A DNA stretch of 64,000 nt, taken from Paucilactobacillus suebicus DSM 5007 = KCTC 3549. Its GTDB lineage: Bacteria > Bacillota > Bacilli > Lactobacillales > Lactobacillaceae. Numbering within the stretch: position 1 is the stretch's first letter; every line of letters begins with the position of its first letter. A program made the position numbers and the translations under genes. A model generated the notes under the pieces. The model was given only the letters and a program-made list of their open reading frames with translations. It had not been told where the DNA came from and did not search any database. The stretch covers positions 1 to 64,000 of the forward strand of contig NZ_AZGF01000005.1 of assembly GCF_001434475.1 (NCBI RefSeq), in the 5' to 3' direction. Positions 1 through 9,954 of this stretch are shown here, piece after piece.

Positions 1-34
1 AAATCTATCAGTACCAAATATTGTAGAACCATTT

Positions 35-71
35 AAAAACAACATCACTCAAAATGAGTGATGTTGTTTTT
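35..71. terminator. Bidirectional terminator after yhaM
   Basis: A perfect 16-bp stem (35-50 with 56-71) encloses the 5-nt loop AAAAT. Both outer ends are A/T tracts, so it can stop transcription from either side. It abuts the yhaM stop codon. Confidence 0.85.
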
Positions 72-1031
72 TTAATCTTTTTTATCAGAACGGTCGTTAG
101 GCTTATAAAAGCTCCTTTGATCCATTCCAAAAATTCTTTCTGAAAAATCACCATTTGGAGTATGCTTCAGGGCCGTTTCAATCATCATAATTGATGCGTC
201 CATTTCATCTAGTCGATGTAAAATTTCAGCTTCCAAAAGTCGTGGCCTCACCGGTGAACCATATTCCAATAGTCCATGATGGGATAAAATCATGTGGCGT
301 AAAAGTAACACGTCTTCCTGTTCAGGATTAATTTTCAAGGTTTGACATGCCGCAACAATCTCACCGTCAGCAATCGAAATGTGCCCGACCAAATTTCCGG
401 CAGTTGTGTAACTCGTTGACACCGCACCCGATAACTCTACTGTTTTACCGATATCATGTAAAATAGTGCCAGCGTATAACAGAGCTGCATTAATACATTC
501 GTATTGATTAACAACTGCTTTCCCAAGTCGCAACATGGACAATGTGTGAAATGAAAGGCCTCCCGCAAAAGCGTGGTGATTGGTCTTAGCTGCCGGATAC
601 ACAAAAAACTCATCGTGATGTTTCTGTAGTAAATTTCGGACAATTCTTGCCCAAGTTGGTTGCGTAATATCGAAAATAAATTGATTAATTTCATCCTCAA
701 TTTCTGACCTTTTTTCGGGTGCGTGAGGCATAAAGTAGTCAGCATCATGAGGCTCAGTTTCTTTGGCAAGTCTTAATCCAATAATTTTTACCTGTGGCTT
801 TCCCTGGTAATTTTCTCTTTTTGCATTTAAACGAACTACTTTGCCGGGTTGAAATAGCACAACGTCTTCATCACTAGCATCCCAGTACATTCCCGGTAGC
901 TCCCCAGATTGGTCTTCAAATACAAAAGCGATAAATTTTTTTCCATTCTTGGCCGTTCGTTTATCTGCACTTTTAATTAAAACAAAAACGTCCATTATTT
1001 CATCAACTTTAAAATCATAAAGTTCGGCCAT
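72..1031 (-). CDS. yhaM: 3'-5' exoribonuclease YhaM
   Basis: This 319-aa protein has an N-terminal OB-fold nucleic-acid-binding segment (about residues 10-95) and a C-terminal HD phosphohydrolase domain with visible metal-ligand motifs TILHDIGK, GHI and LSHHG. The length and domain order match YhaM, a cytoplasmic 3'-5' exoribonuclease acting in RNA turnover and, in some species, DNA metabolism. Two adjacent ATG codons are possible starts (1034 and 1031). I chose 1031 because AGGTG then sits 8 nt upstream. The upstream yhaN stop overlaps the start region, so the two genes are translationally coupled, as in other Firmicutes that carry yhaM-yhaN-yhaO. Confidence 0.93.
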   Translation of the reverse strand: MAELYDFKVDEIMDVFVLIKSADKRTAKNGKKFIAFVFEDQSGELPGMYWDASDEDVVLFQPGKVVRLNAKRENYQGKPQVKIIGLRLAKETEPHDADYFMPHAPEKRSEIEDEINQFIFDITQPTWARIVRNLLQKHHDEFFVYPAAKTNHHAFAGGLSFHTLSMLRLGKAVVNQYECINAALLYAGTILHDIGKTVELSGAVSTSYTTAGNLVGHISIADGEIVAACQTLKINPEQEDVLLLRHMILSHHGLLEYGSPVRPRLLEAEILHRLDEMDASIMMIETALKHTPNGDFSERIFGMDQRSFYKPNDRSDKKD

Positions 1032-3580
1032 CATCTATTCACCTGCATTTCATTCAAATTAATTATTCTCGAACCGACTTTGTCTTTAACGCTCTTACTT
1101 GAGGTAAAATATAAAATTTGATTATTATGACTGAGTGTATCTAATAAAGTTAAAACTGCATCTCGTCGCTTCTGGTCGAAATTAACAAATCCATCATCGA
1201 TAATTATCGGTAAGTTTACCTCATGACTCATCACAAAAGCAAAACCTAGCCTTAGTGAAACGTACAATTGTTCAGCGGTACCTTGTGATAATTCGCCAAC
1301 GTCAAAGCTAGTTGAATCGTTAGATACTACCCTAATAATATCATCTTCTAATTTTATGTCATCATAATGACCGTCAGTCAATAAACTAAAATACTGTTTT
1401 GCCTGGGAGATAATCTGTGGGAAACGATCCGATGTCGCCAATTGCAATGCTCGATCGATCCAATTAGCAGTTAGTCTGGTAGTTAACCATTTTTCGGTTA
1501 AATCATTAATTTGCTCTTGTAAATTTGCTTGCTGTTGACGAAGCTTCGTTAGAGAACCATTTTGTGCCATTTGGTCCGCTTTAACCCGATTTCTAACCAT
1601 TTTTTGACGATCAGACTCCGTTTTTGTCTCAGTTTCATTAATATCGTTTTTGAGTGCATCCACGGATTTATTTAAACTTTCTTCATTTTGAAATTGATCA
1701 AGTTCTTGTACTTGATTGGCATCCAGCTGATCAGAAAGCGCGCTTGATCTTTCTTGAGCGACAGTCGATTTTAAAAAGTTATCGTAATACAAATCAAAAT
1801 CATGATCATTACTTAAATTAAATCGAGTGTATATGGACTGCTTTTTTGTCGAAACTTCTTGAATTCGTTGGTTTAGTTGTTCAATTTGATCTTCCAAAAC
1901 ATGTTTTCTTTGCTGTTGGCGTTGACGATCATTAATAAATTTCTTTTGTGAATCTATCAATAAATTAATTTTATTAATTAATTGCTCAGTAGATTCATAC
2001 GGTCCGATAGCTGCTTGAGCAAAGCTTGCAGACTGTTCAAATTGATTTATTTTTAGATTAATTTCTCGTAGTTTTGCCGCATCTTGGCTGATTTGACGGT
2101 CCAATTCTTGCCCACGGTGTAAGTCACCTTGCATTCTTAACCACATACTGCTTTTAAAACCGCCTAAACCATACTTTTGTCCAAAAATTACTAATTCCCT
2201 TTTATTATTTTGGGAAGTATTTGAATAATCATCAATGATGTCAGCCTTTTTGTTTGTATTTAGGCTTTTCCATATCCAAATACTAAGGACAACTATCCCA
2301 ATGCCAATAATTTTAATCAGCCAAGAGCTTCCAAGAATTAGTGCCAAAATGCCAATTACACCCATAATCAATGGAATCAGTGACGATTGAGTAGTTACCG
2401 ATCTACTTCTGCTGGTTCTTGAATTACTTTCTTCACCATTATCATAATAATCATTTTCAAGTTTCTGTAACTCAATGACTGCTTGCTCATCAAGCGGACG
2501 GGGCAACCGATTTGTTTCATAACGAGACAAAAGCTGTTGTTTTTCGGACTGCTGATTTCTTATTTTACGTTGAAGTTCACTCTTTTGATCAAGCTGCATT
2601 TTAATGCGAATACCGTTTTCTCTTAGATCAGTTAATTCCTGGTCATTGTCAATGTAAAATTGTTGGTTTGTTTCATTCTGATCCATAAAAGATGAATCAG
2701 CAAGCTTCGCCCTAGCCTGACTAATTTGACGATCAATTTCAGTGATATCGGCCCTCAATGCCTGAATTTCAGCGATGTCATCATTGCCCATGAATTTGGT
2801 ATCATCTTCATTATTGACTTTCAAATTTTTTAGTCGATTGTAAACTGGCCACAATCGTTTTAGATTCAGTAAATTATCATATTCAGATTTTAACGATGTT
2901 ATCTTATTGGTGTTATCGTCGATATCCCGTTTTAACCGATCTGCGGAGATCAGCAGTTCTTCATATTGATCGTATTCGTCTTCAAAGTTCTGAATTTGCC
3001 TGTCGTTATCTTCGTAACTTTTTAGCAGTTGGTTCAATTCAGGCTTTATCCCTCGCACTTTATAAATATTATCCGCCTGCTGATTCAAGTGATTTATTTC
3101 ATCGATCCAAGCTTGGCTACCTATTGCACCCACTCTTTTTAATTGGCTTTCAAATTCATTACTAGTTAACTGAAATATTGAATTCAAATCCTGTTGGGAG
3201 AACTTATATATCGCAGAGTACAAATTTGAATCAATATTTCTGAGCATACTGTCAAGCATTGAATTGGGAACCTGATCTCCCAATTCGTTAGTGATCGTTA
3301 GCTCACCACCGTTCTTACCCTTAATTCTTTTTATTTGGTAGGTTTCATCGTTGTTTTTGATTTTAATCCAACCACCATATGCTGCACCGTTTTTTGGCAA
3401 ATATTGCTCATAAGGCTGATGTCCGTTGGCAAATCCAAATAACATACTGACGATGAATGATGCCAAAGTTGACTTACCAGCTTCGTTTGATCCTGTTATA
3501 ACCTGTAGTCCATCATTTAATTCAAAATTCACATTTGACCATTTTCCGAATCCTGAAATGTGCACTTCTTCAATCCTCAT
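1031..3580 (-). CDS. yhaN: SbcC/YhaN-like AAA ATPase
   Basis: An 849-aa SMC/Rad50-like ATPase. A Walker A motif (GSNEAGKST, about residues 31-39) lies near the N-terminus. It is followed by long coiled coils, a central pair of hydrophobic membrane-type segments (about residues 400-440), more coiled coil, then the signature ELSQGTAEQ and Walker B IIIDDGFVNFD. The architecture fits YhaN, the partner of the YhaO nuclease, analogous to the SbcC/SbcD pair in DNA end processing. The membrane-like segments inside the coil are characteristic of YhaN and unlike SbcC. A longer reading (3610) exists, but ATG 3580 has GGAAGGGG upstream and gives the conserved start MRIEEVHISGFG. Confidence 0.88.
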   Translation of the reverse strand: MRIEEVHISGFGKWSNVNFELNDGLQVITGSNEAGKSTLASFIVSMLFGFANGHQPYEQYLPKNGAAYGGWIKIKNNDETYQIKRIKGKNGGELTITNELGDQVPNSMLDSMLRNIDSNLYSAIYKFSQQDLNSIFQLTSNEFESQLKRVGAIGSQAWIDEINHLNQQADNIYKVRGIKPELNQLLKSYEDNDRQIQNFEDEYDQYEELLISADRLKRDIDDNTNKITSLKSEYDNLLNLKRLWPVYNRLKNLKVNNEDDTKFMGNDDIAEIQALRADITEIDRQISQARAKLADSSFMDQNETNQQFYIDNDQELTDLRENGIRIKMQLDQKSELQRKIRNQQSEKQQLLSRYETNRLPRPLDEQAVIELQKLENDYYDNGEESNSRTSRSRSVTTQSSLIPLIMGVIGILALILGSSWLIKIIGIGIVVLSIWIWKSLNTNKKADIIDDYSNTSQNNKRELVIFGQKYGLGGFKSSMWLRMQGDLHRGQELDRQISQDAAKLREINLKINQFEQSASFAQAAIGPYESTEQLINKINLLIDSQKKFINDRQRQQQRKHVLEDQIEQLNQRIQEVSTKKQSIYTRFNLSNDHDFDLYYDNFLKSTVAQERSSALSDQLDANQVQELDQFQNEESLNKSVDALKNDINETETKTESDRQKMVRNRVKADQMAQNGSLTKLRQQQANLQEQINDLTEKWLTTRLTANWIDRALQLATSDRFPQIISQAKQYFSLLTDGHYDDIKLEDDIIRVVSNDSTSFDVGELSQGTAEQLYVSLRLGFAFVMSHEVNLPIIIDDGFVNFDQKRRDAVLTLLDTLSHNNQILYFTSSKSVKDKVGSRIINLNEMQVNR

Positions 3581-4799
3581 GTCGATGCCCCTTCCGCACA
3601 GTTTCATCAATGTATGATACAGATTTATTTTTTAACAAGGAGACGGCATTTTCATTATTAAATTTTTTTTCAATAAAGTCTTGTGAGAATAGCTTATCGG
3701 CTAATTCTGCGATGGCTTTTATTTGAAAGACCTCATCAGAAGCATTTAGCCAGAAATGTTGATCGATACCTGAAATCTGTGGTATTTCATCTGTCTTTGG
3801 TAATCGTATTTCAAATGGCCAGTAATGATAATTTCTATTTTTAGCCATCATCTGCATTCTCGCCAAAATTGCTCCATTGGCAAGTTGTACCCTAAATGAT
3901 TCACTTTCATTATTTATTGATGTGATGCTCACAGACACAAGTGTTGGAATATCTTGGTTATCTATAGTATCTGAAACTACGCTTTCAAAACGTGTCAGAA
4001 ATTCATTGATTGTCTCGTGCTTGAGTAGTTTTATTGAAATGGTCTGCCAATTAATTGTGGAAACGGCGTGAAATTCAGGCACTAACTGTCTGCCACTACT
4101 AGTGACAAGGTAGTATCCTTTTTCTCCTGTTTCATTTTTGTGACGACCTTGAGTGTTTCCACTATAGACAATAGGTGGGGTATCGTTCAAAATTTGACGC
4201 TTATGAATATGACCAAGCGCCCAGTAATCATACCTTTTTGACTTTAATTCATCTAACGAAAATGGCGCATAATTATCTTGCTTTGCTGTCCCGGAGGCTA
4301 TCGCACCATGGAGCATTCCAATATGCCAGTCACTCATAGATGAGTGCAATGGATAGTCAACAACTTCATCGCTATTAATCCAACGACTAGCGTAACTAAA
4401 GCCACTGATAGCAACCTTTTCACCAGATCTAGTTGTCAATGTCTTAGTTTCTACAGAATTTTTAAACACATGTACGTTATCGGGCATTAAAACGTGGTTT
4501 GATTCAACATTTTGATAATCGTGATTGCCATAGCATAGATAAACAGGAATATTTTTTTTATTTAGCCGCTCGCACTGGCTAACAAAGAAGTTTTCTGCGG
4601 CCATACTGTGCTCATCACGATCAAATATATCACCTGCAATGCAGATGAAGTCAACGTTTAAGCTAATTGCATCGTTTATTATTTGTTCAAATGACTTAAA
4701 TGTCGAATGGTAAATTTGATCCATCAAATCCTCAGGCACATGCTTAAGGCCCAGAAATGGACTATCTAAGTGAAGATCCGCAGTATGGATGAATTTCAT
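3570..4799 (-). CDS. yhaO: YhaO metallophosphoesterase (DNA repair exonuclease family)
   Basis: A 409-aa calcineurin-like phosphoesterase of the SbcD/Mre11 type. Metal-binding motifs are visible in order: HTADLHLDSPF, AGDIFDRDE, YGNHDY, LHGAI and ALGHIHKRQ. The C-terminal ~120 residues form the family's capping region. It is expected to act with YhaN on DNA ends. The start at 4799 is preceded by AAAGGAATTGATA; the longer ORF reading upstream runs into a terminator hairpin. Its last 11 nt overlap the yhaN start, indicating a coupled operon. Confidence 0.9.
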   Translation of the reverse strand: MKFIHTADLHLDSPFLGLKHVPEDLMDQIYHSTFKSFEQIINDAISLNVDFICIAGDIFDRDEHSMAAENFFVSQCERLNKKNIPVYLCYGNHDYQNVESNHVLMPDNVHVFKNSVETKTLTTRSGEKVAISGFSYASRWINSDEVVDYPLHSSMSDWHIGMLHGAIASGTAKQDNYAPFSLDELKSKRYDYWALGHIHKRQILNDTPPIVYSGNTQGRHKNETGEKGYYLVTSSGRQLVPEFHAVSTINWQTISIKLLKHETINEFLTRFESVVSDTIDNQDIPTLVSVSITSINNESESFRVQLANGAILARMQMMAKNRNYHYWPFEIRLPKTDEIPQISGIDQHFWLNASDEVFQIKAIAELADKLFSQDFIEKKFNNENAVSLLKNKSVSYIDETVRKGHRHED

Positions 4800-4821
4800 T
4801 ATTATCAATTCCTTTTTATCA

Positions 4822-4860
4822 AAAAAGCTGAGACAGCAATTTAATGCCACTCAGCTTTTT
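4822..4860. terminator. Hairpin between yheA-like gene and yhaO
   Basis: The arms AAAAAGCTGAG (4822-4832) and CTCAGCTTTTT (4850-4860) pair perfectly around a 17-nt loop. The hairpin separates the YheA gene from the yhaO start by only 23 nt, so it acts as a terminator or attenuator. Downstream genes then need readthrough or a promoter inside this gap. Confidence 0.8.
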
Positions 4861-4861
4861 A

Positions 4862-5206
4862 TTAATCTTGGTACAATTCTTGAATTGGTTTTGTGATGAC
4901 ATTATTAAGATCACTTAACAGCTGGTCAATTCCACGTTCCTTATCCATTAAATTTTGAATTGCATCAACTTTGCGAACTTTTTCGGCCATTTCTTGAATA
5001 TCTTTGATCTCATCATCGGATGGCTGTTGACCCGTATACTGTTTTTGTTGAAGTTGCATTTGTTTATTCTGAAAGTCCTTGAATAAGCTAAACGTGTCAG
5101 CATCCTGCTTCATATCTTCATAAGCTTTCTTTAAATCAGCATATTGCTGAGTTTCACGCAAATCACGTTCCATTTGATTTGCTGAATCGTAAATGTTTAC
5201 TACCAT
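4862..5206 (-). CDS. yheA: YlbF/YmcA/YheA-family protein
   Basis: A 114-aa, highly charged, mostly helical protein (YDSANQMERDLRETQQYADL near the N-terminus, FKDFQNKQMQLQQKQ in the middle). This matches the UPF0342/YheA branch of the YlbF family. Relatives YlbF and YmcA act with YaaT in RNase Y-dependent RNA maturation, but the role of YheA itself is not established. AGGAGG lies just upstream of ATG 5206. It lies directly upstream of yhaO, as in Bacillus and many lactobacilli. Confidence 0.88.
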   Translation of the reverse strand: MVVNIYDSANQMERDLRETQQYADLKKAYEDMKQDADTFSLFKDFQNKQMQLQQKQYTGQQPSDDEIKDIQEMAEKVRKVDAIQNLMDKERGIDQLLSDLNNVITKPIQELYQD

Positions 5207-5284
5207 TTTGTACCTCCTAAAATATGTTATGTTTCATTTTACCATAGACAAAGGTTAAATTGGGAGCGTTTCATCACATACAAA

Positions 5285-7444
5285 CTAAGGATTTAATATT
5301 GATTTAGCATCGCTCCAAAGTTGTGATGCTTTGTCTTTAACTGTACTTGCCCCCTGGGTAACCTTATCGCCTGACTCTGATGCATTGTTAGCAATATTAT
5401 CCCAAATACTTGAAGCAGACGATGAATCTGTGCTAGACGATGATGACTTGTTAGCTGCCAAAGTATAAGCATCCTTAGTATCAAATGCTGTTTGTTTCGT
5501 GTTGGGAAGCATTTTGGTTAATTCGGTCTTAAATAAAGTATTGGTGTTCCGATAAGTTGTGTCAGGAAGAGTATGGCCTACACTAGTGCTGTCATAGCCT
5601 TCCCATGTTGCAACTACAATATCAGGTGTATATCCAACAATCCATTTGTCACGTTCAGAATCTTGTCCATTTGTAACATCGGATTGTGTACTTCCTGTCT
5701 TACCGGCAACAGAGTAGCCATATGGTTTAGCAGTTTGCCCCGTTCCATGATCAAACACTCCGAGCATCATGCTGGTCATTTCTTTATCAATCTTCTTTGA
5801 AAGAATGCGCTTCTTTTTGACCGTGGTATTGTTAACAATTACTTTGCCAGACGCATCAACTATTTTGGTAATGAAGTGCGGTGTTGTCTTTACGCCATCA
5901 TTAGCAAAAGTGGTATATGCCCCTGCCATTTGTTCTGGTGAGACGCCTGTTGAAAGTCCACCAAGGCCTAAAGCTAAGTTTTTATCTTTCTTAGTTACCG
6001 GTAGACCAAATTTCTTAACTGAAGCATAGCCATTATCAACACCAATTTTATTTAGTAACCAGACAGTAGGCGCGTTTAAGCTTTCTGCTAATGCTTTATA
6101 CATAGGCACCTTGCCACTATACGTATCATCATAATTTTTAGGCGTGTAATCGTTTGTCCCATATGACTGTTTCTTATCAGTCAAAGTTGAATCATAGAAA
6201 TAACCGTGTTCCAGAGCTGGTGCATACACAGCAATTGGTTTAAGTGCCGAACCAGGTTGACGCTTCATTTGGGTAGCTCGGTTGAACCCACGGAAGACAT
6301 GGGTACCACGCCCACCAACAACTGCCAAAACACCGCCATTATTTGGATTAACAGCAATTGAAGCGGATTGAACCATTGTTCCATCACTGGCGTTACTTGG
6401 AAAATTACTGTCGTTCTTGTAAATATTCTGCATAATTTTTTGCTGAGACTGATCCAAAGTAGTGTAAATTTTATAGCCCTTATTCATGATATCAGACTCA
6501 GAAAGACCATATTTACTTATTGCTTCACTGATGACGGCATCAAAGAAGTATGGATACTTGTAAGTATCGGTCTGCTTGTATCCATTAGTAACAGTTAGAG
6601 GTGTTTTTTTGTATTCGTTTGCCTCAGATTGCGTTAGCTTTCCATTTTCGACCATCAACTGAAGAACGACATTTCGTCTTTCTTTTGAAGCCTTAGGATG
6701 TGCTACAGGATCGTATCCACTTGGAGATGTTAACATACCGGCCAGTACAGCAGATTCTGGAACCGTTAATTCACTGGCATTACAATCAAAGTAACGCTCG
6801 GCTGCGTCTTGAACACCCCAAACTCCGTTGCCAAAATACGCATTGTTCAAATACATCGTCAAAATTGCTTTTTTTGAATATACGTTTTCAACTTCAATAG
6901 AGATGAAAATTTCCTTTGCTTTTCGCGTAAACGTTTGCTGCTGTGTCAAATAGGCGTTTTTAACTAACTGCTGAGTTAAGGTGCTCCCACCACCTGAAAT
7001 ATAGTCTCTACCTAACACTTTATTTTTAGCATAAAGGAAAGCAGCTCTGGCAATTCCTTTAACAGAAAACCCATGTTCGTGGTAGAAATTTCGATCTTCA
7101 GTGGACAGTACTGCATTCTGAACATTTTTAGAAATCTTATTCAAAGAAACATATGTCCCTTTTTGTGAATAAAGGCTACCTGCAGACTTACCATTACGAT
7201 CGTAAATCATAGTTGGTTTTTCCAGTGTGGCTTGCAAATTGCTTACATGAGATGTTTTCGCCACTCCGGTCAAATAAGTACTCAAAATTAAAAATAGCGT
7301 TAATACGACAACGATAATCCAACGAGTAATTTGAAATCTACGCCATAAGCGTTTAATTAATTGCTTAAATTTCCCCCACAATGGGGCAAACCATTTATTG
7401 AATTCGTTAAGCCATCTTTTAAATCTTGATGGTTTATTTTCCAT
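5285..7444 (-). CDS. Class A penicillin-binding protein (transglycosylase/transpeptidase)
   Basis: A 719-aa bifunctional peptidoglycan synthase. It has a basic cytoplasmic tail, one membrane anchor (about residues 42-61), a GT51 glycosyltransferase domain with catalytic Glu in EDRNFYHEHG and the motif GGGSTLTQQLVKN, then a transpeptidase domain. The transpeptidase has S-x-x-K (PGSALKP, near 398), SLN (near 454) and KTG (near 580), and a Ser-rich C-terminal tail follows. It polymerises and crosslinks peptidoglycan outside the membrane. The arrangement resembles PBP1A/PBP2A enzymes; I do not assign the subtype. ATG 7444 was preferred to ATG 7459 because GGGGAA precedes only the former. Confidence 0.9.
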   Translation of the reverse strand: MENKPSRFKRWLNEFNKWFAPLWGKFKQLIKRLWRRFQITRWIIVVVLTLFLILSTYLTGVAKTSHVSNLQATLEKPTMIYDRNGKSAGSLYSQKGTYVSLNKISKNVQNAVLSTEDRNFYHEHGFSVKGIARAAFLYAKNKVLGRDYISGGGSTLTQQLVKNAYLTQQQTFTRKAKEIFISIEVENVYSKKAILTMYLNNAYFGNGVWGVQDAAERYFDCNASELTVPESAVLAGMLTSPSGYDPVAHPKASKERRNVVLQLMVENGKLTQSEANEYKKTPLTVTNGYKQTDTYKYPYFFDAVISEAISKYGLSESDIMNKGYKIYTTLDQSQQKIMQNIYKNDSNFPSNASDGTMVQSASIAVNPNNGGVLAVVGGRGTHVFRGFNRATQMKRQPGSALKPIAVYAPALEHGYFYDSTLTDKKQSYGTNDYTPKNYDDTYSGKVPMYKALAESLNAPTVWLLNKIGVDNGYASVKKFGLPVTKKDKNLALGLGGLSTGVSPEQMAGAYTTFANDGVKTTPHFITKIVDASGKVIVNNTTVKKKRILSKKIDKEMTSMMLGVFDHGTGQTAKPYGYSVAGKTGSTQSDVTNGQDSERDKWIVGYTPDIVVATWEGYDSTSVGHTLPDTTYRNTNTLFKTELTKMLPNTKQTAFDTKDAYTLAANKSSSSSTDSSSASSIWDNIANNASESGDKVTQGASTVKDKASQLWSDAKSILNP

Positions 7445-7576
7445 ATTTATGTTCCCCATTCATAAGTAATCAAGACTAATTTTATCATAGATCAGAGCAT
7501 CAACATGAACGAGAGGAGCATTTTACGATTATTTAAGAAAAATTATATGATTAAACCATGTTTTTGACCTCAATAA

Positions 7577-7611
7577 TTGTATATTGCAAATTGCTTGATT
7601 GCAATATACAA
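7577..7611. repeat. 13-bp perfect inverted repeat downstream of argR
   Basis: TTGTATATTGCAA (7577-7589) and TTGCAATATACAA (7599-7611) are exact reverse complements around a 9-nt loop. The repeat lies 133 nt upstream of the PBP start and just after the argR terminator. It could be a second transcription stop or an operator for the PBP gene. Confidence 0.6.
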
Positions 7612-7653
7612 AAAGCCAGACATCAACAATTTTGAATTGCATCAGTCTGACTT
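7609..7653 (-). terminator. argR terminator
   Basis: On the minus strand AGTCAGAC (7652-7645) pairs with GTCTGGCT (7621-7614), with one G-U pair, and TTTTTG follows. It begins 7 nt beyond the argR stop. Confidence 0.7.
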
Positions 7654-7658
7654 ATATA

Positions 7659-8132
7659 TTAATTTCCCAAATAAAGATCAGGATTTACATGACTAACAAT
7701 CTTATCATTAAACTGCTTTGCCACATTCTCGTTTGGACTAACAATAAAAATCGTGTCATGACCAGCTAGTGTTCCTGCCACTTCTGGAAGATTTAGATCA
7801 TCAATTATTGCAGCTAATAAATTACCATCACTAGGGAGCGTCCGGACAATATTCATAAACTCTACCTGAGTAATATTCGTAACTACCTCGTAGATTGTAT
7901 CATAAAGTCTTAACTCTTCACTCTTGTTACCAGCCTTAAAGATCGTGTAACGTAAGCTCCCATTACCATCTGCAGCCTTAACAATCTGCATTTCTCTAAT
8001 GTCACGAGAAATGGTTGCCTGAGTGGCCGTAATATCATTATCCTTTAAACGCTGCATCAAATCATCTTGAGTTGTAATTGTATACTGATTAATTAATTGT
8101 TCGATTTTTGCTTGTCGTACAGATTTTTTCAT
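7659..8132 (-). CDS. argR: Arginine repressor ArgR
   Basis: A 157-aa protein of normal ArgR length. The N-terminal winged helix-turn-helix contains ATQATISRDIREMQIVK (about residues 35-53). The C-terminal half is the hexamerisation and arginine-binding domain, with VAGTLAGHDTIFIV. It controls arginine synthesis and catabolism according to arginine level. GGAGGAA precedes ATG 8132. It lies downstream of argS but has its own promoter with an ARG box, suggesting autoregulation. Many lactobacilli carry two ArgR paralogs, so a partner may exist elsewhere. Confidence 0.93.
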   Translation of the reverse strand: MKKSVRQAKIEQLINQYTITTQDDLMQRLKDNDITATQATISRDIREMQIVKAADGNGSLRYTIFKAGNKSEELRLYDTIYEVVTNITQVEFMNIVRTLPSDGNLLAAIIDDLNLPEVAGTLAGHDTIFIVSPNENVAKQFNDKIVSHVNPDLYLGN

Positions 8133-8177
8133 TCAGCGACTTCCTCCACTAAACATTGGATCGTTTTTTACTTAATA

Positions 8178-8211
8178 ATTGAATATTAATACACATTTAG
8201 CGAATTTACAA
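8178..8211 (-). promoter_or_regulatory. argR promoter with overlapping ARG box
   Basis: On the minus strand TTGTAA (8211-8206), a 17-nt spacer and TAATAT (8188-8183) form a sigma-A promoter. The 18-nt stretch 8195-8178 matches the general ARG-box pattern TGNATWWWWATNCA exactly and covers the -10. Bound ArgR would block this promoter. Confidence 0.7.
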
Positions 8212-8236
8212 GCATATTTTCTAATAATTATTCAAA

Positions 8237-9925
8237 TTACATTTCATCTGGTGCTTGGACACCCAACAATGATAAGGATGACTTTAAAACATCACTAACT
8301 GCAGTAACTAGTGCCAGACGTGCGAGCTTTTCATCATCATCAACTAAAATTTTTGTATGAGCGTAGTATTGATTGAAACCTTTAGCAAGTTGAAGCGAAT
8401 ATTTAGCGATTACTGATGGTTCATACTCGCGGCTTGCTCGTTGAACAGTTTCACCAAATTGACCAAGCATCTTAATAACTTCCCAAGCGTCTGCATCACC
8501 TAATTCCATGTTGACGTTCGTTAGATCGGGATTGCCAGCCTTTCTCAAAATACTCTGTGCACGGGCGTTAGCATATTGAACGTATGGCCCCGTTTCTCCT
8601 TCAAAACGAACAACTTCTTCAAGATTAAAATCAAAGTTGTTAAGTCTTTCATTCTTAAGATCGTGGAACACCACGGCTCCAACACCAACTTGCTTAGCAA
8701 CCTCGTCAGCATTTTTAAGGTCTGGATTCTTCTCCGCAATTTGCTTACGTGCAAGATTAATGGCGTCATCTAGTACGTTTTCAAGTAATATTACTCGTCC
8801 TTCACGGGTAGATAACTTGCGACCTCCCTGGGTAATAAGACCAAAAGGAATGTGGTGAATGTCATCTGACCAGTCAAATCCCATTTCCTTTAAAACAGCC
8901 TTGAGTTGCTTAAAGTGGTTTTGTTGCTCGTTGCCGACAACGTAAAGAGACTGAACAAAGTTATAGGTCCTCTTGCGGTAAATTGCTGCTGCCAAATCAC
9001 GGGTAATATATAGCGTTGCCCCATCAGTCTTTTTAATTAAAGCAGGATTTAAATTGTATTTTTCAAGATCAACAATTTCAGCACCTTTGCTCTCTTGCAA
9101 TAGTCCCTTGTCTTCCAACATTTGGACAACCTCGTCCATCTTGTCATTATAGAAAGCTTCACCGTTGTAAGAATCGAAATCAATCCCTAGCAGGTCATAG
9201 ATTTTCATGAATAGTTTTAATGATTCTGAACGGAACCATTTCCACAAGTATGTGGCCTCTTCATCCCCATCTTCCAGTTTTCTGAACCAAGCACGGGCAT
9301 CATCATCGAGTGCCGGATTTTCCTTATCTTCTTGATGAAAACGCACATAGTACTTTTGTAATGTGTTAATTGGATCAGCTTTAACTTCTTCTTCGCTACC
9401 CCACATCTTGTAGGCAGCCATTAATTTACCAAATTGTGTGCCCCAGTCGCCAAGATGATTAATCTTAATCGGATTGTAGTTAACTTTAGTTAAAATATTA
9501 GCTAAAGAGTTACCAATTACCGTTGAACGTAGATGTCCCATTGACATTGGTTTAGCAATGTTTGGTGATGACATATCAATTGGTACATTGCCGCCGTTAC
9601 CAAGATTAGCATTACCATAGTTTTCAGGATCAGTAATAATATCAGATAAAATACCAGCAGCGATTTGTGCCTTATTTAGAAAGAAATTAATATATGGTCC
9701 AGCAACCACAACATTTTCAAAACCGCTTTGATCAATTTCTTTAACTAAATCTGCAGCAATCATTTGGGGTGCTTGATGCTTAATCTTAGCTAAGAAAAAT
9801 GTTGGAAAAGCGTAGTCCCCATTTTTATTATCTTTTGGTCGTTCAATTTTTGATTCAATATCTTCTTGGTTAACGTCTGGTAATGCTTTTTTGATTGCTT
9901 CAACAACTTGAGTTTTTCCGTCCAT
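8237..9925 (-). CDS. argS: Arginyl-tRNA synthetase
   Basis: A 562-aa class I aminoacyl-tRNA synthetase that charges tRNA-Arg. The HIGH-like signature appears as [19 protein letters not shown], with the N-terminal tRNA D-loop-binding domain before it. The STREG segment ([10 protein letters not shown]) marks the KMSKS region, and the C-terminal DALR anticodon domain ends the protein. The true start is ATG 9925 (MDGKTQ) behind GGAGG. The longer reading to 10039 runs backwards through the T-box terminator and is not coding. A T-box leader directly upstream couples expression to uncharged tRNA. Confidence 0.96.
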   Translation of the reverse strand: MDGKTQVVEAIKKALPDVNQEDIESKIERPKDNKNGDYAFPTFFLAKIKHQAPQMIAADLVKEIDQSGFENVVVAGPYINFFLNKAQIAAGILSDIITDPENYGNANLGNGGNVPIDMSSPNIAKPMSMGHLRSTVIGNSLANILTKVNYNPIKINHLGDWGTQFGKLMAAYKMWGSEEEVKADPINTLQKYYVRFHQEDKENPALDDDARAWFRKLEDGDEEATYLWKWFRSESLKLFMKIYDLLGIDFDSYNGEAFYNDKMDEVVQMLEDKGLLQESKGAEIVDLEKYNLNPALIKKTDGATLYITRDLAAAIYRKRTYNFVQSLYVVGNEQQNHFKQLKAVLKEMGFDWSDDIHHIPFGLITQGGRKLSTREGRVILLENVLDDAINLARKQIAEKNPDLKNADEVAKQVGVGAVVFHDLKNERLNNFDFNLEEVVRFEGETGPYVQYANARAQSILRKAGNPDLTNVNMELGDADAWEVIKMLGQFGETVQRASREYEPSVIAKYSLQLAKGFNQYYAHTKILVDDDEKLARLALVTAVSDVLKSSLSLLGVQAPDEM

Positions 9926-9954
9926 GCTCGTTCCTCCATAATTTAAAATTACCA

